Positions 35,063 to 44,344 of a DNA stretch of 64,000 nt are shown one piece after another (within the stretch, counting starts at the first letter, position 1; each line of letters opens with the position of its first letter). Origin of the DNA: Beijerinckiaceae bacterium (GTDB lineage Bacteria > Pseudomonadota > Alphaproteobacteria > Rhizobiales > Beijerinckiaceae). The DNA lies in the NCBI GenBank assembly GCA_947478405.1, contig CANJVX010000003.1, positions 84,202-148,201 of the forward strand, given 5' to 3'. The position numbers and the translations under genes are program-made. Under the pieces are notes generated by a model that was not told where the DNA came from, did no database searches, and was given only the letters and a program-made list of their open reading frames with translations.

Positions 35063-35797
35063 ATGTCGGGCAAGATCGTGATTTTCGGGGCAAATGGTGG
35101 CATCGGCGAAGCGAGCGCGCGCCGCCTTCATGCGCAGGGCCGCGAAGTGCATCTTGTGGCGCGCGATGCTGAGGCACTTGCCCCTCTTGCTGCGGAGCTT
35201 GGTGCAAGCCATACGCTGGTCGATCTGGATGAAGCGGGTGCCTTTGCACGTGTGGCTGAAGAGGCCGCGCAAGGTGGCGCGCTGGCAGGGCTCATCTTTG
35301 CGGTTGGCACGATCAATCTGAAGCCTTTTGCGCGCCTCACGCGTGCAGATTTTGAGCGTGATTATCTTGTCAATGCACTTTGGGCGGCTGAGGCTGTGCA
35401 ATCCGCTGTGCCCGCTCTTGCCAAGCAAGAGGGCGGCGCAAGTGTTGTGCTGTTTTCTTCCGTTGCCGTCGCTCAGGGTTTTCCCAATCATGCATCCATC
35501 GGCATGGCTAAGGGCGCGGTGGAAGGCCTTACCCGCTCACTGGCAGCAGAGCTTGCACCCAAAGTGCGCATCAATTGTATTGCGCCCTCTCTCACGCGCA
35601 CAAAGCTTGCCTCAAAGCTGACAGCCAATGCGCAAATGGCCGATGCAATCGCCGCGATGCATCCGCTGCCCCGGCTAGGTGAGCCTGAAGATGTCGCGTC
35701 ACTCGCAGCTTTTCTCGTTTCAGGCGAAGCGACCTGGATCACGGGTCAGGTGATGGCCGTTGACGGCGGTCGTTCTACATTGCGCCCGAGGGGGTAG
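35063..35797 (+). CDS. SDR-fold oxidoreductase lacking the catalytic Tyr
   Basis: The ATG at 35063 has GGAGG five bases before it, giving 244 residues. The Rossmann start is VIFGANGGIGEASARRL and the catalytic Ser is in FSSVAVAQG. Where SDRs have Tyr-x-x-x-Lys this protein reads SIGMAKGAV, so the Tyr is Ile or otherwise displaced while the Lys remains. The C-terminus (WITGQVMAVDGG) is normal. It closes the cox-type operon. It may have a changed chemistry or act as a structural partner. Confidence 0.87.
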   Translation: MSGKIVIFGANGGIGEASARRLHAQGREVHLVARDAEALAPLAAELGASHTLVDLDEAGAFARVAEEAAQGGALAGLIFAVGTINLKPFARLTRADFERDYLVNALWAAEAVQSAVPALAKQEGGASVVLFSSVAVAQGFPNHASIGMAKGAVEGLTRSLAAELAPKVRINCIAPSLTRTKLASKLTANAQMADAIAAMHPLPRLGEPEDVASLAAFLVSGEATWITGQVMAVDGGRSTLRPRG

Positions 35798-35890
35798 GCG
35801 ATAATAATTCTGCTTGGTTGCGTTGGTCGGCCGCTAAAAAGTGATCGTCCCTGAAGTATGGCTTTTGAGCCTTACGAAGTGCTGCGGAAT

Positions 35891-36100
35891 GCCCAGGAAG
35901 AGACACAAGGCTGTAGAGACTGTCAGGAAGCTCCGGTAAGTTGGCGTGCTTGCGGGTGCTGCCGCCGGCCGGTAGAGGAGGGCATCGGGTCGATAGGGGT
36001 AACGGAAGTTACGTATTATCGTTGGTGGTCGGCATAAGGTGGCCTGAAAGGCGATCGGGTGAGGCAGCTGAAAGAGCTTGAGGCTGAAAATAATAAATAA
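35891..36100 (+). pseudogene. Decayed IS3-family transposase OrfA
   Basis: Reading from ATG at 35891 gives MPRKRHKAVETVRKLR, the start of OrfA of IS3-family elements, then a stop. After frame changes the frame resumes from about 36000 as VTEVTYYRWWS, stop, GGLKGDRVRQLKELEAENNK, stop at about 36100. These pieces match the helix-turn-helix and leucine-rich segments of OrfA in order. There is no OrfB. Multiple stops and shifts show the element is dead. It lies exactly where the sequence changes from G+C-rich core to A+T-richer accessory DNA. The flanking 35798-35890 and 36101-36187 hold nothing else I recognise. Confidence 0.85.
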
Positions 36101-36187
36101 CCTCTTTCTTTACGGTGTCTAAGTGGGTCAAGTTTTTCTGCATCTCCACTCTCAAGATTACAGGCTCTAACTAAGACTTGAATGCAG

Positions 36188-37462
36188 CTAGGGCCTCTTC
36201 CCGTTTTCGTTGATCTCAAAAACATCTCTCACATCGAGGCTGCGCACAAAGTGTTCGAAACGTCCGCTGATCAGAGTGTAGCGGGGACGCCGAACGATGA
36301 TTTCGACTTCACGTCCCTCCGTAGCTTTGAAAGCAGCTAAAACTTCCGACAGATTGCGCACGCTGGTCCCGTTTACGGAAACAAGCTGGTCACCTTCTAC
36401 AATCTGGGATTGCTCCGCAGTAGAGGCCTCGTCAACAAAATGAACCCACATTACTGACGGATCATAACCTGTAATCGTTGATCTTCCGACAACCATGCCG
36501 GAGACATGAACTCCCGTACGCTTTACTTCATCAAGGGGAGCGGGAACATTCAGCTGGATGTCTTCGGTGCCTTCGCCACGCCGCAGCTTCATGGTTAAGC
36601 TGGTTTGACCCCGCATGTGACTGATAACACGCGATCCGAAGCGGGCGCTGTCATCGCCATTGATAGCCAGTACCCGATCCCCCGGCAAAAGCTTGCCAGC
36701 CCAATCACCACGCACTTGCGCGATTACGAGCTCCCGATCCCGCGCGGTCGTTGCAAAATCAATAGGCAATATTGGCGGGGCCGGATTTTTTCCCTGCTTC
36801 AAGAGATCAAGAATTCTGCAGGCCAGTCTTGCGGGAACTGCAAAATTAAGCCCCTCTGCTAGGGATTTAACGAACCCCGATGAATTGATACCAAGAATAA
36901 GCCCTGTCTCGTTGTCGATCAGAGCGCCCCCGGAATTTCCCGGGTTGAGTGCGGCGTCCGTCTGGAGCTTTTCCTCACCATCACGGGGCTTTGTCCCGCT
37001 GATAATGCCGCGTGTCGCTGTGAAGTCGAGACCCCAGGGGTGCCCGAATGCAATGACTGCCCCGCCAGCAGAGGGCTCACCATCGCATTTGAGTTTTGCC
37101 TCTTCGGCAGAGGCTGGGATCTTTGAGGGATCCATTTTGATGACGGCTAGATCAAGATGATTATCTACATATACCTTCTCGATCGCGGCATAGGGACGAT
37201 CTTTGAAACTCGCGCGGATCGTCGAGGGGGATTTCGATGCAACATGTGCATTTGTGAGAAACCAGCCACGCTGTTTATCCACCAGAAAGCCCGAGCCGCG
37301 GGAGGTGCCCTTTCTGTCGGACCCGAATGGATAATCAACGGCGGTAATAATCTTGATCGTGTAGCGATTTGCCTGCTCGATCACATCGAGGGATTGTGAA
37401 TGACCTTGTGTCGCCATGGCACCCAAGGCGAGGCCGGCTATGAATACTTGGCGAACAAGCAT
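36188..37462 (-). CDS. HtrA/DegP-like trypsin-type serine protease with two PDZ-like domains
   Basis: A 424-residue secreted protein with a signal peptide ending near GHSQS. The catalytic triad is visible: His73 in LTNAHVAS, Asp104 in NHLDLAVIK and Ser177 in PGNSGGAL. Two PDZ-like regions follow, about residues 235-315 (RGDWAGKLLPGDRVLAINGDD) and 320-395 (QIVEGDQLVSVNGTSV). DegP-type proteases remove or refold misfolded periplasmic proteins. AGGAGG precedes the start. It lies alone between the IS remnant and the first accessory Bug gene. Confidence 0.92.
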   Translation of the reverse strand: MLVRQVFIAGLALGAMATQGHSQSLDVIEQANRYTIKIITAVDYPFGSDRKGTSRGSGFLVDKQRGWFLTNAHVASKSPSTIRASFKDRPYAAIEKVYVDNHLDLAVIKMDPSKIPASAEEAKLKCDGEPSAGGAVIAFGHPWGLDFTATRGIISGTKPRDGEEKLQTDAALNPGNSGGALIDNETGLILGINSSGFVKSLAEGLNFAVPARLACRILDLLKQGKNPAPPILPIDFATTARDRELVIAQVRGDWAGKLLPGDRVLAINGDDSARFGSRVISHMRGQTSLTMKLRRGEGTEDIQLNVPAPLDEVKRTGVHVSGMVVGRSTITGYDPSVMWVHFVDEASTAEQSQIVEGDQLVSVNGTSVRNLSEVLAAFKATEGREVEIIVRRPRYTLISGRFEHFVRSLDVRDVFEINENGKRP

Positions 37463-37833
37463 TTTAATCCTCCTCGACTGACGCTCTCAGGTCACCCATT
37501 TCGTCGCCTGTGTTTCAGTCGTAACGGCGTTAGCTTACAGGTTCCCCAAAAGTAAGGGCGCTCCGACATCTGACTTTCCACTAGAGTTTTCATAGGGCAA
37601 CTCATTTTGAATTGAGCTCTTCGGTTTTTCTTTGATTGACGTTGAGTGCGTGCCCATGGCAGCGGGGCCGACCAATCTCTAGATTTGCTTTTCGAAGCGT
37701 TGGAGGCCCGCCGCCCCGTTTTCTGGAGCTAAAAATCTTGCCCTTGCGGGCAGTGTTAAACCCGTCATTCGTCGCTGAAAGGAATTCCGTCACAAGATCA
37801 TTTGCAATGAGATTGCGCTGTAGGCCTTCACGC
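37463..37833. other. Intergenic stretch with no recognised feature
   Basis: About 370 bases between the protease start and the 3' end of the next Bug gene. It is A+T-rich and holds frames that are short and unlike any family I know, apart from one minus-strand frame running out of the Bug gene in another register. The Bug and protease genes are both on the minus strand, so a promoter for the protease is expected in the first 100 bases, but no convincing boxes are seen. Confidence 0.5.
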
Positions 37834-38862
37834 CTATTTCTGCATGTTTGGGTCAAGGATTTCTCGTAGGCGCGCAACGGCCGAGGGTGGCGTTGCCATG
37901 ATTTCGCGCGTGATTTCCTCCAGTTCTTCTCCTGAAATAGGATCGATCTCAAATTCAAAACGCTCAGCTTGTATGAGTAGTTCTTTGTCTTTCATTGTCG
38001 CTTTGAATGCTTCACGGATCGCTTGTACACGATCTATAGGTGTGTCTGGCGGCATCAGAAAGGGGCGGCCATATTGCATGCGCGCGTACATAAATTTGAC
38101 AGCCTGAAAATCAATTTCATTTTTAGGCTTATCGAAGAGAGGAACTTCTGGCAGTTCTGGATGTTTCTTCCAGCCAAATTGAGCAACCACACGAAGGCGC
38201 CCAGATTTAACCTCATTTAATTGGCTTGCCTTGACACTTGACCACCCAATGCCAGCTAGCCCTTGTAACTCTCTCCGCTGAATCGCGAGAAAAATTTTTG
38301 CAGCCCCATCATAGCCGGCAATAATTTGGAATTTTGTCCCGAGTAACGCGTTTGAAATTTGTGGGAGATCAAAAATGGCGCCACCAAGACCAGAGGCACC
38401 GACGATGGCTATTTTATTTTGTAAATCTTTAATGGATTGATGCGGCGCTTCTGCCGCCATAATCACAACGTCAATTTCGGGAGCATTACTTCCGATCCAG
38501 TTGAATTGTCGCGGATCAAATTGGGCCGTCGATGGTGATAGAAGCGGAGTAGCTGCTACAGCATTGGAGACTAACGCAAGAGCTGTGCCGTCGCGTGGGG
38601 CTGTCCGGTACATTTGATTTGCGAGCGTAAGGCTGCCGGCGCCGACAACATTTTGCACGATGACAGTTGGATTGCCGGGGATATGGGGACCAATATGCCG
38701 TGCGACCAAGCGGCCCGCGAGATCATAGCCTGAGCCGGGTGGGAAGCCAACCTTCACCTGCAATTGTTTTCCGCGATAAAATTCTTCCGGCGTTTCTGCG
38801 GCAACTATTTGGGTTGCCGTAAGTGCGCATGCAGCAGAGATGATTAGGATCTTCTTGAGCAT
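37834..38862 (-). CDS. Bug/TctC-family substrate-binding protein
   Basis: A 342-residue receptor with a signal peptide ending TQIVAAE. Hallmarks are FPPGSGYDLAGRLVARHIGPHIPGNPTVIVQNVVGAGS, APRDGTAL, AGYDGAAKIFLAIQRRELQG and LMPPDTPIDR. The common MERGE loop is changed to IQRRE. It lies 38 bases after a LysR gene on the same strand and is probably cotranscribed with it. That pairing suggests the receptor may feed ligand information to the regulator or import its inducer. Confidence 0.92.
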   Translation of the reverse strand: MLKKILIISAACALTATQIVAAETPEEFYRGKQLQVKVGFPPGSGYDLAGRLVARHIGPHIPGNPTVIVQNVVGAGSLTLANQMYRTAPRDGTALALVSNAVAATPLLSPSTAQFDPRQFNWIGSNAPEIDVVIMAAEAPHQSIKDLQNKIAIVGASGLGGAIFDLPQISNALLGTKFQIIAGYDGAAKIFLAIQRRELQGLAGIGWSSVKASQLNEVKSGRLRVVAQFGWKKHPELPEVPLFDKPKNEIDFQAVKFMYARMQYGRPFLMPPDTPIDRVQAIREAFKATMKDKELLIQAERFEFEIDPISGEELEEITREIMATPPSAVARLREILDPNMQK

Positions 38863-38900
38863 TTCGTCCCCCTACAAATTCGTGTTGACCTCGCTGAATA

Positions 38901-39803
38901 CTACTCAAATTTATTCTTAAACCGCGCCTTAAGGAAGGCTGTCAGCGCTCGTACCTTTCGGGGCACATATTCATAATGGGGATAGACCGCGGTAATCCGC
39001 CCCTTAGAGATTTCGAAATCAGAAAGGATGCGGCAGATAAGTCCATTTTCCAAATCATCCTTGATACAAAAACTTGGCAGCAAGCTCACTCCGCTGTCGT
39101 TTAAAACGGACTGTCGCAAAGCAAGATAATTTGTGATTGCAACGACTGTCTTGATTTTAGCATTAATTTTCCGACCTAATTTACGGAGTACAATATTTGA
39201 ATTAGGAACCTGAATTTGATTCATCAATGCCGGATGATCAATCAATTGGTTTGGTACATTAATCGGTCCATGGCGTTCGAGATAAGATTTACTCGCACAT
39301 AGAACCCATTCAAAATCAGCAAGTTTAGTCTCGACCGATGACAATGTCTTGCTGTGTGAAATGCTGATACCTAGATCAAAGCCGCTTTCATGAAGTTGGA
39401 GGGGTGTTTTTGTCCCCGCTGCCAGTTCCATTTCAATTTTTAAATTGCCATGCGATGCCTGAAAGTCACAGATCGCCGTTGCCATATGGAGTTCGCCAAA
39501 TGAGCGCGCAGAGACAATTCGCAGGCCGCCCTGAATTTCAGTATGTAAATCGGCAAGACGGGTTTCCTCGACCGCAAATTGGGATGTAAGTTTGATACAG
39601 GCGCCCAAATATTGATGCCCTGCTTCGGTGAGCGAGACGTCGCGGGTTGTCCTATGAAAAAGACGCGTCCCCAAAACGGATTCCAATTCACTGATCTGCC
39701 GACTGACCAATGCTCTCGAAATACGCAACTTTCGCGCAGCAACAGAAAAATTTTTTGTCTGTCCGGTAACGATGAAAGTTTCGATCGCTTTGAAACGGTT
39801 CAT
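38901..39803 (-). CDS. LysR-family transcriptional regulator
   Basis: A 300-residue protein with the N-terminal winged helix-turn-helix (about 1-60; FSVAARKLRISRALVSRQISELESVLGTRLFHRTTRDVSLTEAG) and a C-terminal effector-binding domain. It is divergent from the Rieske oxygenase gene, the usual layout for a regulator controlling the opposite operon. Downstream on its own strand is a Bug gene. The ligand is unknown, probably an intermediate of the catabolic block. Confidence 0.94.
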   Translation of the reverse strand: MNRFKAIETFIVTGQTKNFSVAARKLRISRALVSRQISELESVLGTRLFHRTTRDVSLTEAGHQYLGACIKLTSQFAVEETRLADLHTEIQGGLRIVSARSFGELHMATAICDFQASHGNLKIEMELAAGTKTPLQLHESGFDLGISISHSKTLSSVETKLADFEWVLCASKSYLERHGPINVPNQLIDHPALMNQIQVPNSNIVLRKLGRKINAKIKTVVAITNYLALRQSVLNDSGVSLLPSFCIKDDLENGLICRILSDFEISKGRITAVYPHYEYVPRKVRALTAFLKARFKNKFE

Positions 39804-39864
39804 TAGAATTAAATAACCCGCGCAAGGTTAATGGATGGAGGCACGCTCGAGTGTTGCAGAATTG

Positions 39865-39894
39865 TTGACACAGCGCAAACAAATTTAGTGCTAT
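39865..39894 (+). promoter_or_regulatory. Possible sigma-70-type promoter for the Rieske operon
   Basis: TTGACA at 39865-39870 is a perfect -35 box. Eighteen bases later TGCTAT at 39889-39894 is a weak -10 box. It lies in the 148-bp divergent region between the LysR gene and the Rieske gene, where a LysR-type operator is also expected. A weak -10 fits a promoter needing an activator. Confidence 0.4.
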
Positions 39895-39951
39895 TCTGAA
39901 GGCCCCCCATGTGTTGCACTTCCGAGCAGGAAAAACAGATCGAGTGAACCA

Positions 39952-41076
39952 ATGGGGGCAATATACGAGGATTTCGTATCAATCGGGCCAGGGACATTGG
40001 CCGGTCGTTTCTTGCGTAATTTTTGGCAGCCCGTTGCCCTTTCGGGATCTCTGGTACTCAAACGGTCCATGCCGATACGCATTTTGGGTGAGGATTTCAC
40101 GCTTTATCGCGGGTTGTCCGGAGCGGCGCATCTCGTTGCGCCGCAGTGTCCGCATCGCGGCGTGTCTTTGGCTTTGGGGCGAGTTATTGGCAACAATATT
40201 GAATGCTTATATCACGGTTGGAACTTCGGGCCCGACGGGCATTGCACCGCACAACCCGCTGAAGACTCGGAATTTAAAAAAGACGTTTGCATTGCAACAT
40301 ACCCGGTGCACGAGGCTTTGGGGTTAATCTTCGCTTATTTGGGAAGAGGTGACCCACCTGCCTTCCCGGTCCTGGATGTCTTTAAGGAAGGACGTATTGA
40401 GAATAGGGCCTCCTATCGTCCATGGCCTTTCTTTGCTCAAATTGAAAATAGCGTGGACGAGACGCATTTCAATTTTGTGCACCGAGGGACAAAATTCGAC
40501 GAAATTGGCATGAATACTCAAATACCAATGCTCACATGCGAAAAGACCGCCTATGGCATGCGGCGCCTGGCCATGCGCGGTGGCGCGGTTCGGGAAGGTT
40601 ATTTTTTCATGCCTAATTGGAGCCTCTCGTCAAAATATGAACATGAGGAAGGTTGGTCCGATCATGTAGTTTGGCGCGTACCGATCGAGGATCATGCCCA
40701 TATCAGCTTTACCTGCGAGATCTTTTACCAGAACAGTGTGGAACGCGAAGCCTATGACAAAGCTATGCAGGCCAAGCATATCAAACGGCAATCTATGGGT
40801 TCCGCACTTGATCTCATGAAGGAGATCGTCGCGGGAAAGATGCATATTGATGAAGTACCAACTGATCATCCAGATATCATTCTTATTCAAGATGGCGTGG
40901 TCTGCTCGGCGCAGAGGTTCCACAAAGACCGCGCGACAGAATATCTCGGCGCATCAGACCGACAGGTTGTGATGCTCCGTCGCCTTTGGGGTGCCGAGCT
41001 TAAATCTTTGAATGCCGGAAAAAATCTAACACTGTGGAAAGTGCCACACGATTTAAAAACGTCACGAGGAATTTAA
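39952..41076 (+). CDS. Rieske-type ring-hydroxylating or demethylating oxygenase, large subunit
   Basis: A 374-residue oxygenase. The Rieske [2Fe-2S] motif is CPHRG (Cys66, His68) and CLYHGW (Cys85, His88). The mononuclear iron site follows as NSVDETHFNFVH (His171, His176), with a probable Asp313 in IQDGV. The size and single-subunit form are like phthalate, vanillate or toluenesulfonate oxygenases. No ferredoxin, reductase or small-subunit gene is found in the window, so its electron donor must be elsewhere. It is the first gene of the large plus-strand catabolic block divergent from a LysR gene. Confidence 0.93.
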   Translation: MGAIYEDFVSIGPGTLAGRFLRNFWQPVALSGSLVLKRSMPIRILGEDFTLYRGLSGAAHLVAPQCPHRGVSLALGRVIGNNIECLYHGWNFGPDGHCTAQPAEDSEFKKDVCIATYPVHEALGLIFAYLGRGDPPAFPVLDVFKEGRIENRASYRPWPFFAQIENSVDETHFNFVHRGTKFDEIGMNTQIPMLTCEKTAYGMRRLAMRGGAVREGYFFMPNWSLSSKYEHEEGWSDHVVWRVPIEDHAHISFTCEIFYQNSVEREAYDKAMQAKHIKRQSMGSALDLMKEIVAGKMHIDEVPTDHPDIILIQDGVVCSAQRFHKDRATEYLGASDRQVVMLRRLWGAELKSLNAGKNLTLWKVPHDLKTSRGI

Positions 41077-41096
41077 ATTTAGTGGAGGAACGGAGC

Positions 41097-41993
41097 ATGT
41101 TTTATCTCAATCAACTCGACAAGCCTTTTGCAGCAGAAATCACCGGTCTTGACCTTGGAAAGCCGCTTAACGACGAAATTTTTAAGGCCATTTATGCGGC
41201 ATGGATGAAGCATCCGGTACTTGTTTTTAGGGATCAATCCTTCGACGTAAATGACCATCAGGCATTTGCAGAGCGTTTCGGTAAATTGAAGCCGCGTTTA
41301 CGCAAAAATGGTCAACAGGGTGCGACAGCATCCGACAATCCCGATGTGATGTATGTATCAAACATCAAGGAAAACGGCGTTTTAATTGGAACGTCACCAA
41401 ACGGGGCGCTTAACTTCCATTCGGATTCGTCTTTTGACGAAATCCCGTCAAAGGCTGGGCTGCTCTATGGTATGGAAATCCCCACTATTGGTGGCGACAC
41501 GCTCTTTGTTGATATGTGTCAGGTTTATGAAAGCCTATCCCAGGAGATGAAGGATTTTATTGCCGATAAATGGGTAACGAATATACATCTGCCATCACTG
41601 CCGTTGGATCCAACGCAGACGCAAGAAGAGCGAATCCGAACTGCCCGCAAGGCTGTGCATCCGATGGTGATTTCCCATCCTGAAAGCGGACTACCCATAC
41701 TCTATGTAAATCGTCATCAGACGTATAAAATTAACGGCATCACGAAAGCGGAATCGGATCCCATTCTCGAAAGGTTTTTCGAACTTGTGGATAGTCCCAA
41801 AATTCGCTACTCGCACAAATGGCGTAAAGGTGACCTTGTCGTCTGGGACAATCGGCGCACACAGCACGGGCGCTCTGATTTCGATCCAAACCAACGCAGG
41901 CTACTGCGCCGCTTTGCTGTGTTCTGCGACGCGTCACCTAAGCCCTATCATACAGAAACATTGAATAGCCGACCGCAGCTCGAGCTCGCATAA
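41097..41993 (+). CDS. TauD/TfdA-family 2-oxoglutarate-dependent dioxygenase
   Basis: The ATG at 41097 follows GGAGG and gives 298 residues. Iron ligands are His108 and Asp110 in NFHSDSSF and His257 in RTQHGRSDF, with Arg267 or nearby binding 2-oxoglutarate. Family length and order are standard. Members hydroxylate taurine, aryloxyacids, quaternary amines or similar compounds and release the side group. It starts 20 bases after the Rieske gene, so the two oxygenases probably act on one pathway. Confidence 0.93.
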   Translation: MFYLNQLDKPFAAEITGLDLGKPLNDEIFKAIYAAWMKHPVLVFRDQSFDVNDHQAFAERFGKLKPRLRKNGQQGATASDNPDVMYVSNIKENGVLIGTSPNGALNFHSDSSFDEIPSKAGLLYGMEIPTIGGDTLFVDMCQVYESLSQEMKDFIADKWVTNIHLPSLPLDPTQTQEERIRTARKAVHPMVISHPESGLPILYVNRHQTYKINGITKAESDPILERFFELVDSPKIRYSHKWRKGDLVVWDNRRTQHGRSDFDPNQRRLLRRFAVFCDASPKPYHTETLNSRPQLELA

Positions 41994-42099
41994 ATTCTAT
42001 TTTTTTTCCTGCGAGAACTATTGTTAGCGACTTTATTTTTAGATGCCCCGATCCAGCGAGATAGGGGAAAATATGGCTTCATCTGGGGGGAGCTTCGCA

Positions 42100-43128
42100 A
42101 TGGTTTGTGGGATCTACAAGCTCATCTTGTTCGCTCTAATCTTGCTACTTGTTCCAACATGGGCGCAGGCGCAATCGGCTTCAGATTTCTATAAGGATCG
42201 CACAGTTTATCTGCAGATAGGTTCTGGATCTGGAGGTGGATATGACATAATCGGGCGAATCTTCGCACGCTTTATTGGAACCTACATTGCGGGCATTCCC
42301 AAAGTTGTTCCGCAAAATATTCCTGGTGGCGGAAGTCTGGCTATGGCGAATAATTTTGCCAATATCACTCCGAGAGATGGATCAGTCTTCGGAATCTTCA
42401 ATACGGGTATGATTTTGACGCCATTGTTGACACCGTCAGTCGTAAAATATGATCCCCGAAAATTCAAATTTATAGGTTCTCCAGCGCGCGAGGCACATGT
42501 GTTGATTGCATGGCACACTGCGCCCGTCGTAAATCTTGATGATGTATTCAAACAAGAGATTATTGTTGGGGCGTCAGCTCCAGGTGGGGCGCTATTTGAT
42601 TATCCGCTACTTGCAAATCAACTATTGGGTACGAAATTCCGTGTCGTCAACGGTTACCGCAGTTCGCATGAAAGCCGATTGGCGATGGAACGCGGCGAGG
42701 TCCATGCGCTTGCAGGGCATAGCTGGGGTACTGTTAAAAGTGATTTCGCTGATGATATGGCGAGGGGACGCATACGCGTGATTGCTGCTTTTGGTATGCA
42801 AAAACATCACGATTTACAAAATATTCCGCTTTTCCCGATCGGAAAATCGGAAGAGGAGCGTCAACTTTTTAATCTCATGTATTCACGCCAGATCACCGGA
42901 CGGCCTTTTATGACGCCGCCGGATGTGCCCGACGATCGTGTTGATGCTCTGCGGAAAGCATTCGATGAAACCGTCAAGGATAAAGCTTTTCTCAACGAAG
43001 CAGAAAAACTGAATGTTGACATCGACCCGGTCAGTTACGTCGAACTCGAGCGCCTGGTAACCGAGCTGTATGCAATTCCCCGCCCCATACTAGATCGCAT
43101 GCAAAATATACTTCAGGCTGAGAGGTAA
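42100..43128 (+). CDS. Bug/TctC-family substrate-binding protein, first of a tandem pair
   Basis: The ATG at 42100 is preferred because the paired copy has its start at the same place and GGGGGG lies nine bases before it (other in-frame ATGs at 42043 and 42073). A signal peptide ending WAQAQS precedes the mature part, with GSGSGGGYDIIGRIFARF, QNIPGGGSLAMAN, TPRDGSV, NGYRSSHESRLAMERGEVHAL and MTPPDVPDDR. By hand count about 84% of mature residues equal those of the next gene. Its leader DNA also resembles that of the copy, indicating a recent local duplication. Confidence 0.93.
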   Translation: MVCGIYKLILFALILLLVPTWAQAQSASDFYKDRTVYLQIGSGSGGGYDIIGRIFARFIGTYIAGIPKVVPQNIPGGGSLAMANNFANITPRDGSVFGIFNTGMILTPLLTPSVVKYDPRKFKFIGSPAREAHVLIAWHTAPVVNLDDVFKQEIIVGASAPGGALFDYPLLANQLLGTKFRVVNGYRSSHESRLAMERGEVHALAGHSWGTVKSDFADDMARGRIRVIAAFGMQKHHDLQNIPLFPIGKSEEERQLFNLMYSRQITGRPFMTPPDVPDDRVDALRKAFDETVKDKAFLNEAEKLNVDIDPVSYVELERLVTELYAIPRPILDRMQNILQAER

Positions 43129-43301
43129 CTACGTGAAGAGCTCTTGGAGAGCTTGGTACACAGATATTGGAAAACTGACCAGATTCAACCCCCTTTAACA
43201 ATGCTGTTGTCATGCCCTTAGTTTTGTTGTCCACTTTAACCCAATAAGGTTCTGATCCAAAGAGATCGGGCCAAACTTGGCTTCGTCTGGGGAGGTTTGC
43301 C

Positions 43302-44327
43302 ATGGTTTGGAGCATCTGCACGCGCATCTTTTTCAGTCTATATTTGATAATGTGTCCTACTTGGTCATATGCGCAATCGGCGTCTGATTTTTACAAGGGA
43401 CGTACTATTTTTCTGCAGATTGGCTCGGGTTCGGGCGGTGGATATGACATAATCGGAAGACTCTTCGCGCGCTTCATGGGGCCCTATATTGAAGGCTATC
43501 CCAAAATCGTTCCGCAGAACGTTCCCGGCGGCGGCAGTCTTGCGATGGCTAATAATTTTGCCAATATTGTTCCGCGCGATGGCTCAGTCTTCGGTATTTT
43601 TAACACAGGGATGATTTTGACGCCCTTATTAACGCCATCGGTTGTCAAATATGATCCGCGAAAATTCAATTTCATCGGCGCTCCAGCGCGCGAGGCGCAT
43701 GTATTGATCGCTTGGCACACGGCCCCGATTACAAATATCGAGGACGTGTTCAAGAGGGAGATCATTGTCGGGGCGACAGCCCCAGGTGGAGCCCCATTTG
43801 ATTATCCGCTGCTAACGAATGAGCTATTGGGTACGAAATTTCGTGTCGTAACGGGCTATCGCAGTTCGCATGAGAGTCGCTTGGCGATGGAACGAGGCGA
43901 GGTGCATGCGCTTGCCGGGCACGGCTGGGCCGCTGTCAAGTCGGATTTCGTTGACGATATTGCGACCGGACGCATCCGGGTGATCGCAGCTTTTGGCATG
44001 CAGAAACATCACGATTTGGAAAATGTGCCGCTTTTTCCAATCGGTAATTCCGAAGAGGAACATCAACTTTTTAATCTCATGTATTCAAGGCAGATTACAG
44101 GAAGACCTTTTTTGACGCCTCCGGATGTACCAAAGAATAGACTGGATACACTTAGAAAAGCTTTCGTAGAAACAATGAAAGATAAAAATTTCCTGACTGA
44201 TGCGGAAAAATTGAATATCGACATCGACCCAGTCAGCAATGATGAACTTGAGCGGCTTGTCACAGAGCTATATGCTGTTCCTCGGCCCATCCTCGATCGG
44301 ATGCAGAAAATACTTCAATCAAACTAA
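43302..44327 (+). CDS. Bug/TctC-family substrate-binding protein, second of a tandem pair
   Basis: A 341-residue receptor with a signal peptide ending WSYAQS, preceded by GGGGAGG. It has the same motif order as the preceding receptor (GSGSGGGYDIIGRLFARF, QNVPGGGS, TGYRSSHESRLAMERGEVHAL, LTPPDVPKNR). About 50 differences are spread over some 317 residues, with the greatest change in the leader, the loop after TAP, and the far C-terminus. The ligand-contact loops around GGGYD and RSSHES are unchanged, so the two probably still bind the same or similar ligands. Confidence 0.93.
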   Translation: MVWSICTRIFFSLYLIMCPTWSYAQSASDFYKGRTIFLQIGSGSGGGYDIIGRLFARFMGPYIEGYPKIVPQNVPGGGSLAMANNFANIVPRDGSVFGIFNTGMILTPLLTPSVVKYDPRKFNFIGAPAREAHVLIAWHTAPITNIEDVFKREIIVGATAPGGAPFDYPLLTNELLGTKFRVVTGYRSSHESRLAMERGEVHALAGHGWAAVKSDFVDDIATGRIRVIAAFGMQKHHDLENVPLFPIGNSEEEHQLFNLMYSRQITGRPFLTPPDVPKNRLDTLRKAFVETMKDKNFLTDAEKLNIDIDPVSNDELERLVTELYAVPRPILDRMQKILQSN

Positions 44328-44344
44328 CGTGCTCGGAGAAAATT

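Noticed and set aside
37602..37958. Minus-strand frame extending from the 3' end of a Bug gene into the intergenic gap
   Set aside because: Its first part is the Bug gene read out of frame and the rest matches nothing I know, so it is unlikely to be coding.
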